Below, piece by piece: positions 17,226 through 29,562 of a stretch of DNA of 64,000 nt. Below the pieces are notes generated by a model. It did no database searches. It saw only the letters and a list, made by a program, of their open reading frames with translations, and was not told the DNA's origin. The position numbers and the translations under genes were made by a program. The DNA comes from Egibacteraceae bacterium (GTDB lineage: Bacteria; Actinomycetota; Nitriliruptoria; Euzebyales; Egibacteraceae): positions 248,001 to 312,000 of the forward strand of contig JAUJNX010000002.1 in NCBI GenBank assembly GCA_030447925.1. Reading direction: 5' to 3'. Position 1 is the stretch's first letter. Each line of letters starts with the position of its first letter.

Positions 17226-18187
17226 CCGCCGGCGACACGCCGCCGGTCGCAGGTCCCGTCGAGGACCTCGGCGGCGGGCTGCTCAGCATCGACACGCTGA
17301 CGGGCGGCATGACCCGCGTGACCGCCGGCTACCTGCTCGACGCGCCCCGCCCCGCGCTGGTCGAGGTCGGGCCGGCGCTGTCGGTCGGGTCGGTCATCGC
17401 GGCGCTGCGCGCCCGCGGCATGGGGCCCGACGACCTCGCCTACGTCGTGCTGAGCCACGTCCACCTCGACCACGCGGGCGGCGCCGGTGACGTCGCCGCC
17501 GCGTTCCCGCGGGCCACCGTCGTGGTCAGCGAGGTCGGCGCGCGCCACCTCGTCGACCCGGAGCGGCTGAACGCGTCGTCCCGGCGGGTGTACGGCCCGC
17601 TCATGGACACCGTGTACGGCGCGTGCACGCCGATCGCTGCCGACCGCGTGCTCGGGGTCGCCGACGGCGACGTGCTGGACCTCGGAGGCGGGCGGCGCCT
17701 GGACCTGCTCTACACCCCGGGCCACGCGAAGCACCACATCGCGGCGTTCGAGGCCGACCTCGGCGCGCTGTTCGTCGGTGACTCCGTCGGCGTCCTGATG
17801 CCGGGGATGACGGCGATCCGTCCCGCCACGCCGCCGCCCGACTTCGACCTCGAGCTGGCCTTCGCCACCATCGACCGCTACGCCGCGCTGGACCCGGCGG
17901 CCGTCTACCTCGCGCACTACGGCGCCGTCCCCTCGCCGCAGCCGTCGCTGGCGGAGGCATCGGACCGGCTGCGCCTGTGGGCGGAGACGGCCGAGGCCGC
18001 GCTCGCCGAGCACGACGAGCTCGACCACGTCGCTGAGACGCTGGCCGTGCGCTTCGCCGACGAGGTCACCCCCGACCCGTCGGACCCCGACCGGGGCCGG
18101 CGGGTCGAGCTGCTGACCGCCGCGCGGTCCAACGCCGCCGGGCTGGTGCGGTACTTCCAGCGCCGGCAGGCGCCGGGGCCCGGCTGA
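17222..18187 (+). CDS. Metallo-beta-lactamase-fold hydrolase
   Basis: A 321-residue MBL-fold protein. The metal motif HxHxDH is at LSHVHLDHAGG, with further ligands at YTPGHAKHH, VGDSVG and YLAHYGA. The C-terminal helical part (residues 235-321) may close over the active site. It fits the glyoxalase II-like/quorum-lactonase-like branch; the substrate cannot be read from the sequence. Its GTG overlaps the transporter stop (GTGA), so DUF1015, transporter and hydrolase form a three-gene unit. Confidence 0.88.
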   Translation: MTAGDTPPVAGPVEDLGGGLLSIDTLTGGMTRVTAGYLLDAPRPALVEVGPALSVGSVIAALRARGMGPDDLAYVVLSHVHLDHAGGAGDVAAAFPRATVVVSEVGARHLVDPERLNASSRRVYGPLMDTVYGACTPIAADRVLGVADGDVLDLGGGRRLDLLYTPGHAKHHIAAFEADLGALFVGDSVGVLMPGMTAIRPATPPPDFDLELAFATIDRYAALDPAAVYLAHYGAVPSPQPSLAEASDRLRLWAETAEAALAEHDELDHVAETLAVRFADEVTPDPSDPDRGRRVELLTAARSNAAGLVRYFQRRQAPGPG

Positions 18188-18191
18188 CCCG

Positions 18192-19805
18192 TCAGGGCAT
18201 CGCCGCCAGCCGGTCGGCGGCGTCGAGGAAGTCGTCGTCGATCGCCACGACGGCCTCCAGGTAGCCGCGCGCGTCCTCGGTCTCGCCGAGGCGGTCGTGC
18301 AGGTCGGCCGCCGCGTACCAGACGCGCGGGTGCCAGGACTCGACCCGGGTGGGGTTGAGGTCGGCGCCGCGCTCCAGGACGGCCAGGGCGCCGCGGAGGT
18401 CGTCGGCGTCGGCGCGCGTGCCGGACAGGACCAGCAGCCCCTCGATCTGGTTGATGCGGGGGACGTCGGGGTCGCCGGTCATGGCCTCGACCAGGTCCTC
18501 CACGCGCTCCGGGTGGCCGGTCGCGCGCGAGCTGTCGGCCAGGAGGTGGTTCTGGTCCTGGCGCCCGGCGATGCGCCGGTAGGCGGTGAGCTCCGCCAGC
18601 GCCTCGGCGTACGCGCCCAGCTGGTAGGCGGCGATGCCGAGGGCCTCCCTGACCACCGCACTGCGCGGGGCGGCCTGGCGGGCCCAGCGCAGGTAGGGCA
18701 GCGCCGCGGCGGGATCCCCCGCCGCGAGGGCCTCGCCTGCCGCGCCGTACGCCTTCACGACGTCGTCGAGCCCGCCGGCCGGGGCGGAGCCGCGCAGGTC
18801 GCGGTAGGCCTCCCGGTCGACCCGCGGACGCGTCTCTGGCAGGGGCGGGCGCGGAACCCGCTCCCGCGGCGCGACGAGCGCCCGCACCGGCCGCCAGCCC
18901 GGCTCCCCAGGCTTCGGCGCGGCGCCCTCGTGGCGCGGCCCCTCCGCCCCCAACCGCGGCGGCCGCGGGCCCGCCCCCTCCGGCCGCTCCCGGAACGTCC
19001 GCCGCTCCCCACCACCCTGCTGGGGCCGCCGCTCGCCACCACCCTGGTAAGGCCGCCGCTCCCCGCGACCGGGCCGATCGCCACCCTGATAGGGCCGCCG
19101 CTCCCCCCCGCCGGGCCGCTGGTCGCCGCCCTGATAGGGCCGCCGCTGGTCGCCGCCGGGCCGCTGGTCGCCACCCTGGTACGGGCGCCGCTGGTCGCCG
19201 CCGGGCCGCTGGTCGCCACCCTGGTACGGGCGCCGCTGATCGCCGCCCGGGCGGCCGCCGGCCTGGTCGGGGCGCCCCGTGTCGCCGCCGGGGCGCTGGT
19301 CGCCGCCCGGTCGGCCGCGATCGCCGCCAGCCGGTTGCCCGCGCGGGGACGGGAGGCGGTCGCCGCGGCTGGGGCGCTGGGCGCCCGCTGGGGGGCCGCC
19401 GCCCGGGTCGGGCCGGCGCTCGCCGCTGCCGGGGGACGGGCGGCGGTCGCCGCGGTCGGGTCGCTGGTCGGTGCCTGGGGAGGGACGACGGTCGGGGCCG
19501 CCCGGGCGGGAGGGGCGCTGGTCACCCTCGGGCGGGCGTCGCCGGCCGCCGCCCTGGTACGGCCGGCGGTCGCCGCTCCCCGATGGGGCGCCGCGATCGG
19601 GACGTGCGCCACCGCGCTCGCCGCCGCCGGCAGTGGAGCCGCGGGAGGGGCGGAAGGGGCGCGGAGCGCCGCTGGCCGCGTCGCCGCGCTGGCCGCCCTG
19701 CGGGCGGGGAGTGCCACGGCGCAGGGGTGGACGGCGTCGCTCGTCGCCGCCGCCGTCGCCCTGCTGGGGTCCGTCTTCTCGCGCCACGTCGGCGCCGCCT
19801 CTCAT
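18192..19805 (-). CDS. TPR protein with long Arg/Gly/Gln/Pro-rich disordered N-terminal region
   Basis: About 537 residues. The first ~310 are low-complexity and strongly basic, with repeats such as RRPYQGGDQRPGGDQ. The rest is helical TPR-like (AYGAAGEALAAGDPAAALPY; VREALGIAAYQLGAYAEALA; TRVESWHPRVWYAAADLHDR). The N-terminus resembles RNA-binding RGG-type regions, but binding is only inferred. TPR proteins with such heads occur near tyrS/tlyA in other actinobacteria. The start is uncertain: ATG 19805 lacks a clear ribosome site, and GTG 19787 is an alternative. It lies 14 bases beyond the rRNA terminator. Confidence 0.78.
   Translation of the reverse strand: MRGGADVAREDGPQQGDGGGDERRRPPLRRGTPRPQGGQRGDAASGAPRPFRPSRGSTAGGGERGGARPDRGAPSGSGDRRPYQGGGRRRPPEGDQRPSRPGGPDRRPSPGTDQRPDRGDRRPSPGSGERRPDPGGGPPAGAQRPSRGDRLPSPRGQPAGGDRGRPGGDQRPGGDTGRPDQAGGRPGGDQRRPYQGGDQRPGGDQRRPYQGGDQRPGGDQRRPYQGGDQRPGGGERRPYQGGDRPGRGERRPYQGGGERRPQQGGGERRTFRERPEGAGPRPPRLGAEGPRHEGAAPKPGEPGWRPVRALVAPRERVPRPPLPETRPRVDREAYRDLRGSAPAGGLDDVVKAYGAAGEALAAGDPAAALPYLRWARQAAPRSAVVREALGIAAYQLGAYAEALAELTAYRRIAGRQDQNHLLADSSRATGHPERVEDLVEAMTGDPDVPRINQIEGLLVLSGTRADADDLRGALAVLERGADLNPTRVESWHPRVWYAAADLHDRLGETEDARGYLEAVVAIDDDFLDAADRLAAMP
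19015..19260 (-). repeat. 45-bp coding repeats (RRPYQGGDQRPGGDQ)
   Basis: Within the TPR gene, a 15-residue unit repeats about three times almost perfectly and then in shortened, diverged forms (GGERRPYQGGD, GRGERRPYQGG, GGERRPQQGG). The DNA period is 45 bp. Near-identical neighbouring copies suggest recent expansion by slippage or recombination. Confidence 0.8.
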
Positions 19806-19818
19806 CAGGAGCAAAGGA

Positions 19819-19844
19819 AAAGGGCCGCACGAGGGCGGCCCTTT
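19819..19844 (-). terminator. Rho-independent terminator of the rRNA operon
   Basis: On the minus strand a 10-bp perfect stem (AAAGGGCCGC / GCGGCCCTTT) with a 6-base loop starts about 12 bases after the 5S end and runs into TTTTCCTTT. Position and T-rich tail make this the operon terminator. Confidence 0.88.
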
Positions 19845-19855
19845 CCGAGTTCATC

Positions 19856-19973
19856 GTTCCGCGGCGACCTACTCTCCCACACAGTTACCCGTGCAGTACC
19901 ATCGGCGCTGGAGAGCTTAACTTCCGGGTTCGGAATGGGACCGGGTGTACCCTCTCCGCTGTGACCACGGAAC
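19856..19973 (-). rRNA. rrf: 5S ribosomal RNA
   Basis: Read on the minus strand, the sequence begins CGTTCCGTGGTCACAGCGG, contains CCCGGTCCCATTCCGAACCC and GAAGTTAAGC, and ends GAGAGTAGGTCGCCGCGGAA. The ends pair to form helix I. It is last in the 16S-23S-5S order. Exact ends are estimated from the terminal helix. Confidence 0.95.
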
Positions 19974-20019
19974 GAACTCTATAAACTTGTGGGTCGAGCG
20001 GAGCACGACCTCTGCTGGA

Positions 20020-20040
20020 GGGAACTGTATAGCGAGCGCG
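20020..20040 (-). other. 3' arm of the 23S precursor processing stem
   Basis: On the minus strand this 21-base segment is complementary to 23118-23138 with a single mismatch (20 of 21 pairs). The two arms bracket 23S exactly, as RNase III processing stems do. Pairing is seen; cleavage is inferred. Confidence 0.8.
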
Positions 20041-20045
20041 GGCAT

Positions 20046-24918
<4,873 letters not shown>

Positions 24919-25442
24919 GAAAACCCAAACCAACAGGTTCCGCGGAAGAGCCCACCGTGCGCAGACCCCCAAAGGAAAGGGCAACCTGCCTGGCCACGAT
25001 GTCGATCCAGCCCCAACACAGCTGACAAACAATCAACTGTCCGGAACCAGAATCACGAAACCACGCCAAATTTCACCACACCAACAAAGGCGCAGATCCC
25101 AAAGGCGGGGTGCATGTGCACTGGCTTTTGACACACTGTGCAGTTCTCAAAGAGCAACAACGCTCCCCCCGAGTTCCTCCACAACGCAAGGCTGCGGGCG
25201 GCTTTCGGAGGTTACACGTGCGGGACCCGTAGGGTCTCGACCGTGGTGGCCTTTCGGCCGGGATGCCGGACGACCAGTTGGTCGCCGCGGCGGAGCGGAA
25301 CAGTACCCGGAGGGTCTCCGGAGTGCAACTCTGCGAGCCGACCCCGAGTGGTCCGTTCCGCAGGTCACGGTAGCCGAGGAGATGCTCCCCTGCAACCGCT
25401 GCTGCGTCGTCTGCTTGCTTGTCAATCCCGACCGTGGCCGGG
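24919..25442 (-). other. rRNA operon leader
   Basis: About 520 bases between the distal promoter and 16S, without a gene. It holds promoter P2, the boxA-like TTGCTCTTTGAGAACTGCA (25139-25157) and, overlapping it, the 5' arm of the 16S processing stem (25132-25143). A short GGCCGAAAGGCC hairpin lies at 25247-25258. Such leaders couple antitermination to rRNA processing. Confidence 0.75.
25300..25328 (-). promoter_or_regulatory. rRNA promoter P2 (TTGCAC-17-TACTGT)
   Basis: On the minus strand TTGCAC (25323-25328), a 17-base spacer and TACTGT (25300-25305) give a plausible second rRNA promoter about 150 bases after P1. Initiation is expected near 25293. Confidence 0.6.
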
Positions 25443-25448
25443 CTCAGC

Positions 25449-25477
25449 AGTATAGGCCGTAGGACACCCGGCGTCAA
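25449..25477 (-). promoter_or_regulatory. rRNA promoter P1 (TTGACG-17-TATACT)
   Basis: On the minus strand TTGACG (25472-25477), a 17-base spacer and TATACT (25449-25454) are a near-consensus housekeeping promoter, the strongest in the window. It lies between the end of tyrS and 16S; initiation is expected near 25442. Confidence 0.85.
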
Positions 25478-25504
25478 CCGGACGTCCACCTCGGTGCCGT
25501 CCCG

Positions 25505-25520
25505 GCCGGCGCGCGCCGGC
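25505..25520 (-). terminator. GC palindrome just after tyrS
   Basis: A perfect 16-bp palindrome (GCCGGCGCGCGCCGGC) directly follows the tyrS stop codon and precedes the rRNA promoters. It has no T-tract, but GC-rich hairpins without one are common at actinobacterial gene ends. It would insulate tyrS from the rRNA operon. Confidence 0.45.
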
Positions 25521-26735
25521 TCAGGTCAGGCGGACGAAGCGGCGGCGCCCGACCTGGAGGACGCGGCCGCGCAGGGACGCCGCGGGGAGCTGGGCCGTGG
25601 GGTCGGTGAGGACCTCGCCGTCCAGGCGCACGCCCCCGCTGGTCACCAACCGGCGCGCCTCGGACCCCGTCCCCGCCAGGCCGGCGCCGGTGAGCAGCGC
25701 CGGGAGGAACACGTCCCCGTCGTCGCCGACCGGGTGCTCGGGCACGTCGTCGGGGATGGCGCGGTCCCGGAACTGCACGTTGAAGCGCTCCTCGGCCGCG
25801 GCCGCGTCTCCCGGCCCGTGCAGCGCGGCCACGATCTCCCGCGCCAGCCGCCGCTTCTGGTCGCCCGGGTGCAGGGAGCCGTCCGCCAGGCCGGCCGCGA
25901 CGCGGTCGACCTCGTCCGGGGGCACGTCGGTGACCAGGCGCAGGTACTTGACCAGCAGCTCGTCGCGGATGCGCATGACCTTGCCGAACATCTCCGCGGG
26001 GTCGTCGTCGACGTCGATGGTGTTGCCCGCCGTCTTCGACATCTTGGCCGACCCGTCGAGCCCCTCGATCAGCGGCATGGTCAGCACCGTCTGGGGCTCC
26101 TGGCCCGCGGCCTGCTGCAGGTCGCGCCCCACCAGCAGGTTGAAGGTCTGGTCGGTCCCGCCCAGTTCGACGTCGCTGGTGACCTCCACGGAGTCCTGCC
26201 CCTGCAGGAGCGGGTAGAGGAACTCGGCGATCGCGATCGGGCGCCCCTCGCGGTAGCGGGCGGAGAAGTCGCTGCGCTCCAGCATGCGCGCGACCGTCAT
26301 CTGCGCGGTGAGGCCGAGCACGTCGGGCAGGGCCAGGCGCCCGAGCCAGGTGCTGTTGTCCACCACCTCGAGCCGCTCGGGCAGCAGCACCCGGCCCGCC
26401 TGCTCCAGGTAGGTGGCGGCATTGGCCGCGACCTCGGCCGGGGTCAGGCGCGGCCGGGTCGTGGACCGCCCCGAGGGGTCCCCCACCTGCGCGGTGAACC
26501 CGCCGATGATGAGGACCGCCGTGTGCCCGTGGCGCTGGAAGTCGCGTAGCTTGCGCAGTTGTACCGTGTGTCCGAGATGAATGTCCGGTTTGGTGGGATC
26601 AAGACCGAGCTTGACGCGGAGCGGGGGGCGCTCGCCGCGGGCGACCTGGCGCACCTTGCGCTCCAGCTCGCCCGCCGGCAGCGCCTCCTCCACCCCGTCG
26701 AGCAGGTCGCGCAGCTGGTCGTCGGCAGGTTCCAT
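25521..26735 (-). CDS. tyrS: Tyrosyl-tRNA synthetase
   Basis: A 404-residue class I aminoacyl-tRNA synthetase that charges tRNA-Tyr. The HIGH-type motif is PDIHLGHTV near residue 50, and the KMSKS loop reads GSAKMSKTAGN. A C-terminal S4 RNA-binding domain starts near residue 340 (ARRLVTSGGVRLDGEVL). Sequence and length fit the TyrZ-like branch. The ATG at 26735 is directly adjacent to the start of the divergent penicillin-binding protein gene, leaving no intergenic base. No T-box leader is present. Confidence 0.95.
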   Translation of the reverse strand: MEPADDQLRDLLDGVEEALPAGELERKVRQVARGERPPLRVKLGLDPTKPDIHLGHTVQLRKLRDFQRHGHTAVLIIGGFTAQVGDPSGRSTTRPRLTPAEVAANAATYLEQAGRVLLPERLEVVDNSTWLGRLALPDVLGLTAQMTVARMLERSDFSARYREGRPIAIAEFLYPLLQGQDSVEVTSDVELGGTDQTFNLLVGRDLQQAAGQEPQTVLTMPLIEGLDGSAKMSKTAGNTIDVDDDPAEMFGKVMRIRDELLVKYLRLVTDVPPDEVDRVAAGLADGSLHPGDQKRRLAREIVAALHGPGDAAAAEERFNVQFRDRAIPDDVPEHPVGDDGDVFLPALLTGAGLAGTGSEARRLVTSGGVRLDGEVLTDPTAQLPAASLRGRVLQVGRRRFVRLT

Positions 26736-28878
26736 GTGCCCCGCACCCTACCCGCCCTCACCGTGGTCCTGGCCGTCGTGCTGGCGGGGTGCGCGGGGCT
26801 CGTGGAGGTGCGCGCCACCGCCGACGTCGCCCTTCCGCCCCCGGCGCAGACCAGCCGCGTCCTGGCCGCCGACGGCAGCCACCTTGCGGACCTGCACGCC
26901 GAGGAGGACCGCGAGGTCGTCCCCCTCGCGCGCGTGCCCCGGGTCCTGGTCGACGCGGTCCTCGCCGCCGAGGACGCCCGCTTCTACCTCCACGGCGGGG
27001 TCGACGCCCGCGCGATCGCCCGTGCGGCCCGCCGCAACGTGCAGGAGGGGCGCGTCGCCCAGGGCGGGTCCACCATCACCCAGCAACTGGCCAAGCACAC
27101 CGTCACCGGCGACGAGCGCACGTTCCGGCGCAAGCTCGCCGAGGCCGTCGTGGCGGTCCAGATCGAGCAGCGCCACGACAAGGACGACATCCTCCAGCGC
27201 TACCTCAACCTCGTGCCGCTGGGCAACGGCACGTACGGGGTCGCCACCGCGTCGCGCCGCTACTTCGGCGTGGAGGTCGACGACCTCACGCTCCCCCAGG
27301 CGGCGCTGCTCGCCGGGATGATCCGTGCGCCCGCCCGCTACGACCCCCACCGCCACCCCGAGGCGGCGGCCGCGCGCCGCGGCGTGGTCCTGGACCGGCT
27401 GGTGGCCCTCGGGTGGCTGGACCCCGCGGCCGCGGCGGCGTCCGCGGCCGCGCCGCTGGGGGTCGTGCCCCCGCCGCCCGACGACCGGTCCGCGCCCTGG
27501 TTCGTCGACCACGTCCTGGACCGGCTCCAGCGCGACCCGGCCTTCGCGGCCCTGGGGGCCGACGCCGCCACGCGCGCGGACCAGCTGTACCGCGGGGGGG
27601 TCGTGGTCGAGACCACCCTGGACCCGGGCTGGCAGGCGGCGGCGGAGCAGGCACTGGCCCGGACGCTGCCGGATCCGGCCGGGCCGCGCGCGGCGCTGGT
27701 GGCCATCGACCCCGCCACCGGCGAGGTGCGCGCGCTGGTCGGCGGGCGCGACGACGACCCGGCGGACCCGTGGGGGCGGTTCAACCTCGCCGTCGACGGG
27801 CGCCGCCAGCCCGGGTCGGCGTTCAAGCCGCTGGTCCTGGCGACCGCCCTGACGCAGGGGCACCGGCTCGACGAGGTCTTCCCGGGCGGGGCGTCGGTGA
27901 CCGTCGGCGACTGGACCGTGGGGAACTTCGAGGTTCCCGGGCGGGGCGTCGGTGACCGTCGGCGACTGGACCGTGGGGAACTTCGAGGGCACGGACCCCG
28001 GCCCGGTGACCCTGGAGCGCGCCACCGCGCTGAGCGTCAACACCGCCTACGCGCGCCTCATCGACGAGGTCGGGCCGGAGGCGGTGGCGCGGACCGCGGC
28101 GGCGCTGGGCATCCGGCGGCCGCTCGCGCCGCTGCCGTCGCTGGCGCTGGGGGCCCAGGAGGTGAGCGCGCTGGAGCTCGCGTCGGTGCAGGCGACGCTG
28201 GCGGCGGGCGGGGAGTACCGCGCGCCGTCGGTGGTCCGCAGGATCGTCGGGCCGGACGGGGCGGTGCTGTACGACCGGGGGGAGGTCCCCGCCGAGCGGG
28301 TGCTCGATGCCGCGGTGGCCGCCGAGGTCACCCGCGCCCTGCGCGGGGTGGTCCAGCGCGGCAGCGGCGCGGGCGCGGACATCCTCCGCCCGCTGGCCGG
28401 CAAGACCGGCACGACCCAGGACCTCGCCGACGCGTGGTTCGCCGGCTACACCCCGGACCTGGCGGCGGCGGTCTGGGTCGGCTTCCCCGAGGGGCGCGTG
28501 CCGATGGTGCCCCCGCGGACGCGCATCCCCGTGCTCGGCGGCACCTGGCCCGCCGAGGCCTTCGCGCGCTTCGGCGTCCAGGCGCTGGCGCAGGTGCCCG
28601 CTGCGGAGTTCCCGGCGCCACCCGGGTCCACCGCGGCGGAGGAGGCCGCCGTGGACACTGCCGCCGCGCCGGCGGTGCCGTCGGTCGTCGGCCTGCCCGC
28701 CGAGCGCGCGCGGGAACAGCTCGCCGCCGCGGGCTGGGAGGTGGAGGTCGTCGGCGTCCCCGACCCGCGCCTCCCCCCCGGCTACGTCGTCGCCCAGGAC
28801 GTCGTCGCCACCGGCGACCGCGACGGGCAGGCGGGCCGGGCCGTCCGCCTGGTGGTGTCGCGCGGCACCACCGGCTGA
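26736..28878 (+). CDS. Bifunctional penicillin-binding protein (GT51 + transpeptidase + PASTA), frame broken by a 55-bp duplication
   Basis: Peptidoglycan glycosyltransferase/transpeptidase. Without one copy of the 55-bp duplication (27879-27988) the gene encodes 695 residues. A hydrophobic N-terminus ends LAGC (Cys19), a possible lipobox. The GT51 domain has catalytic Glu80 in AAEDARFY and QGGSTITQQLAKH (109-121). The transpeptidase has S361-x-x-K364 (PGSAFKP), S415-V-N417 and K538-T-G540. A PASTA-like domain ends the protein (VPSVVGLPAERAREQLAAAG). The observed frame breaks after GNFE and resumes one frame over. GTG 26736 has a weak GGCAGG upstream, inside tyrS. Confidence 0.9.
27879..27988 (+). 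repeat. Perfect 55-bp tandem duplication
   Basis: Copies 27879-27933 and 27934-27988 are identical, and identity stops at once on both sides. Because 55 is not a multiple of three it shifts the penicillin-binding protein frame by one base; removing either copy restores an ordinary transpeptidase sequence. An identical-length duplication breaks argB at 38551-38660. Confidence 0.97.
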
Positions 28879-28965
28879 CCGCCCCGCCGCGCCCCCCGCG
28901 CGGGCCGTGATCGCCGTCCCGCACGCCCACGATCGGGTGCCGGGTGACGCTCCCCGGCCCGCGGG

Positions 28966-29562
28966 TCAGGGGGCGGCGGGAGCCCGGGGGCTGCGCTTGT
29001 AGGACGAGACCCAGCGGGAACCGGGGATCCAGAAGCGCCAGGGCAGGTCCGCGGCCCGGCTGACCCCGACCCGGGGGCCGGTCGCGACCTCCGGGCGGAC
29101 ACCGTCGTCAGCGAGGAACAGCGGTCCCCCGGCGCAGAGGTCGCGCCCGGACCACGACCCGTCCAGCCCGTACGCCTGGCCCAGCCGGCCGGGCCCGCGC
29201 AGCAGGTCGCGGTCGGCGGCGCCGCCGCGGCGGGCGCGCACGGTGGCCAGGCCGTCCAGCGGCTCCGCCGCGCGCAGCAGGCACCCCTCCCCCACCCCGT
29301 CCACGCCGGTCGACACGTTCAGGCACCAGTGGATGCCGTAGTTCAGGTAGACGTAGGCGTGGCCCGGCGGGCCGTAGAGGGGGGCGTTGCGGGCCGTGCG
29401 GCGCTGGTAGGCGTGGCTGGCGGGGTCGTCCTGGTGGTACGCCTCGGTCTCGACCAGCCGGGCGACGATCCCGTCGTCGTCGCGCACGAGCAGCCGGCCG
29501 ACCAGGTCGCGGCCGACGTCGACGGCGGCGCGCGCGAAGAACGCCCGCTCCAGCCGCCTCAC
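28966..29562 (-). CDS. mpg: 3-methyladenine DNA glycosylase (AAG/Mpg family)
   Basis: A 198-residue base-excision-repair enzyme that removes alkylated purines. Family motifs are ARLVETEAYHQDDPASHAY (with the catalytic Glu), NAPLYGPPGHAYVYLNYGIH and CLNVSTG, followed by LLRAAEPLDG and the GPGRLGQAYGL block. The GTG start overlaps the polX stop (GTGA), so the two repair genes are coupled. It ends convergently with the penicillin-binding protein gene across about 87 non-coding bases in which no clear terminator is seen. Confidence 0.93.
   Translation of the reverse strand: MRRLERAFFARAAVDVGRDLVGRLLVRDDDGIVARLVETEAYHQDDPASHAYQRRTARNAPLYGPPGHAYVYLNYGIHWCLNVSTGVDGVGEGCLLRAAEPLDGLATVRARRGGAADRDLLRGPGRLGQAYGLDGSWSGRDLCAGGPLFLADDGVRPEVATGPRVGVSRAADLPWRFWIPGSRWVSSYKRSPRAPAAP

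Noticed and set aside
18297..19964. 555-codon plus-strand open frame opposite the TPR/disordered gene
   Set aside because: It runs into the 5S rRNA gene and reads Leu/Ala/Pro repeats that are simply the complement of the RRPYQGG repeats; the minus-strand frame has recognisable TPR helices.
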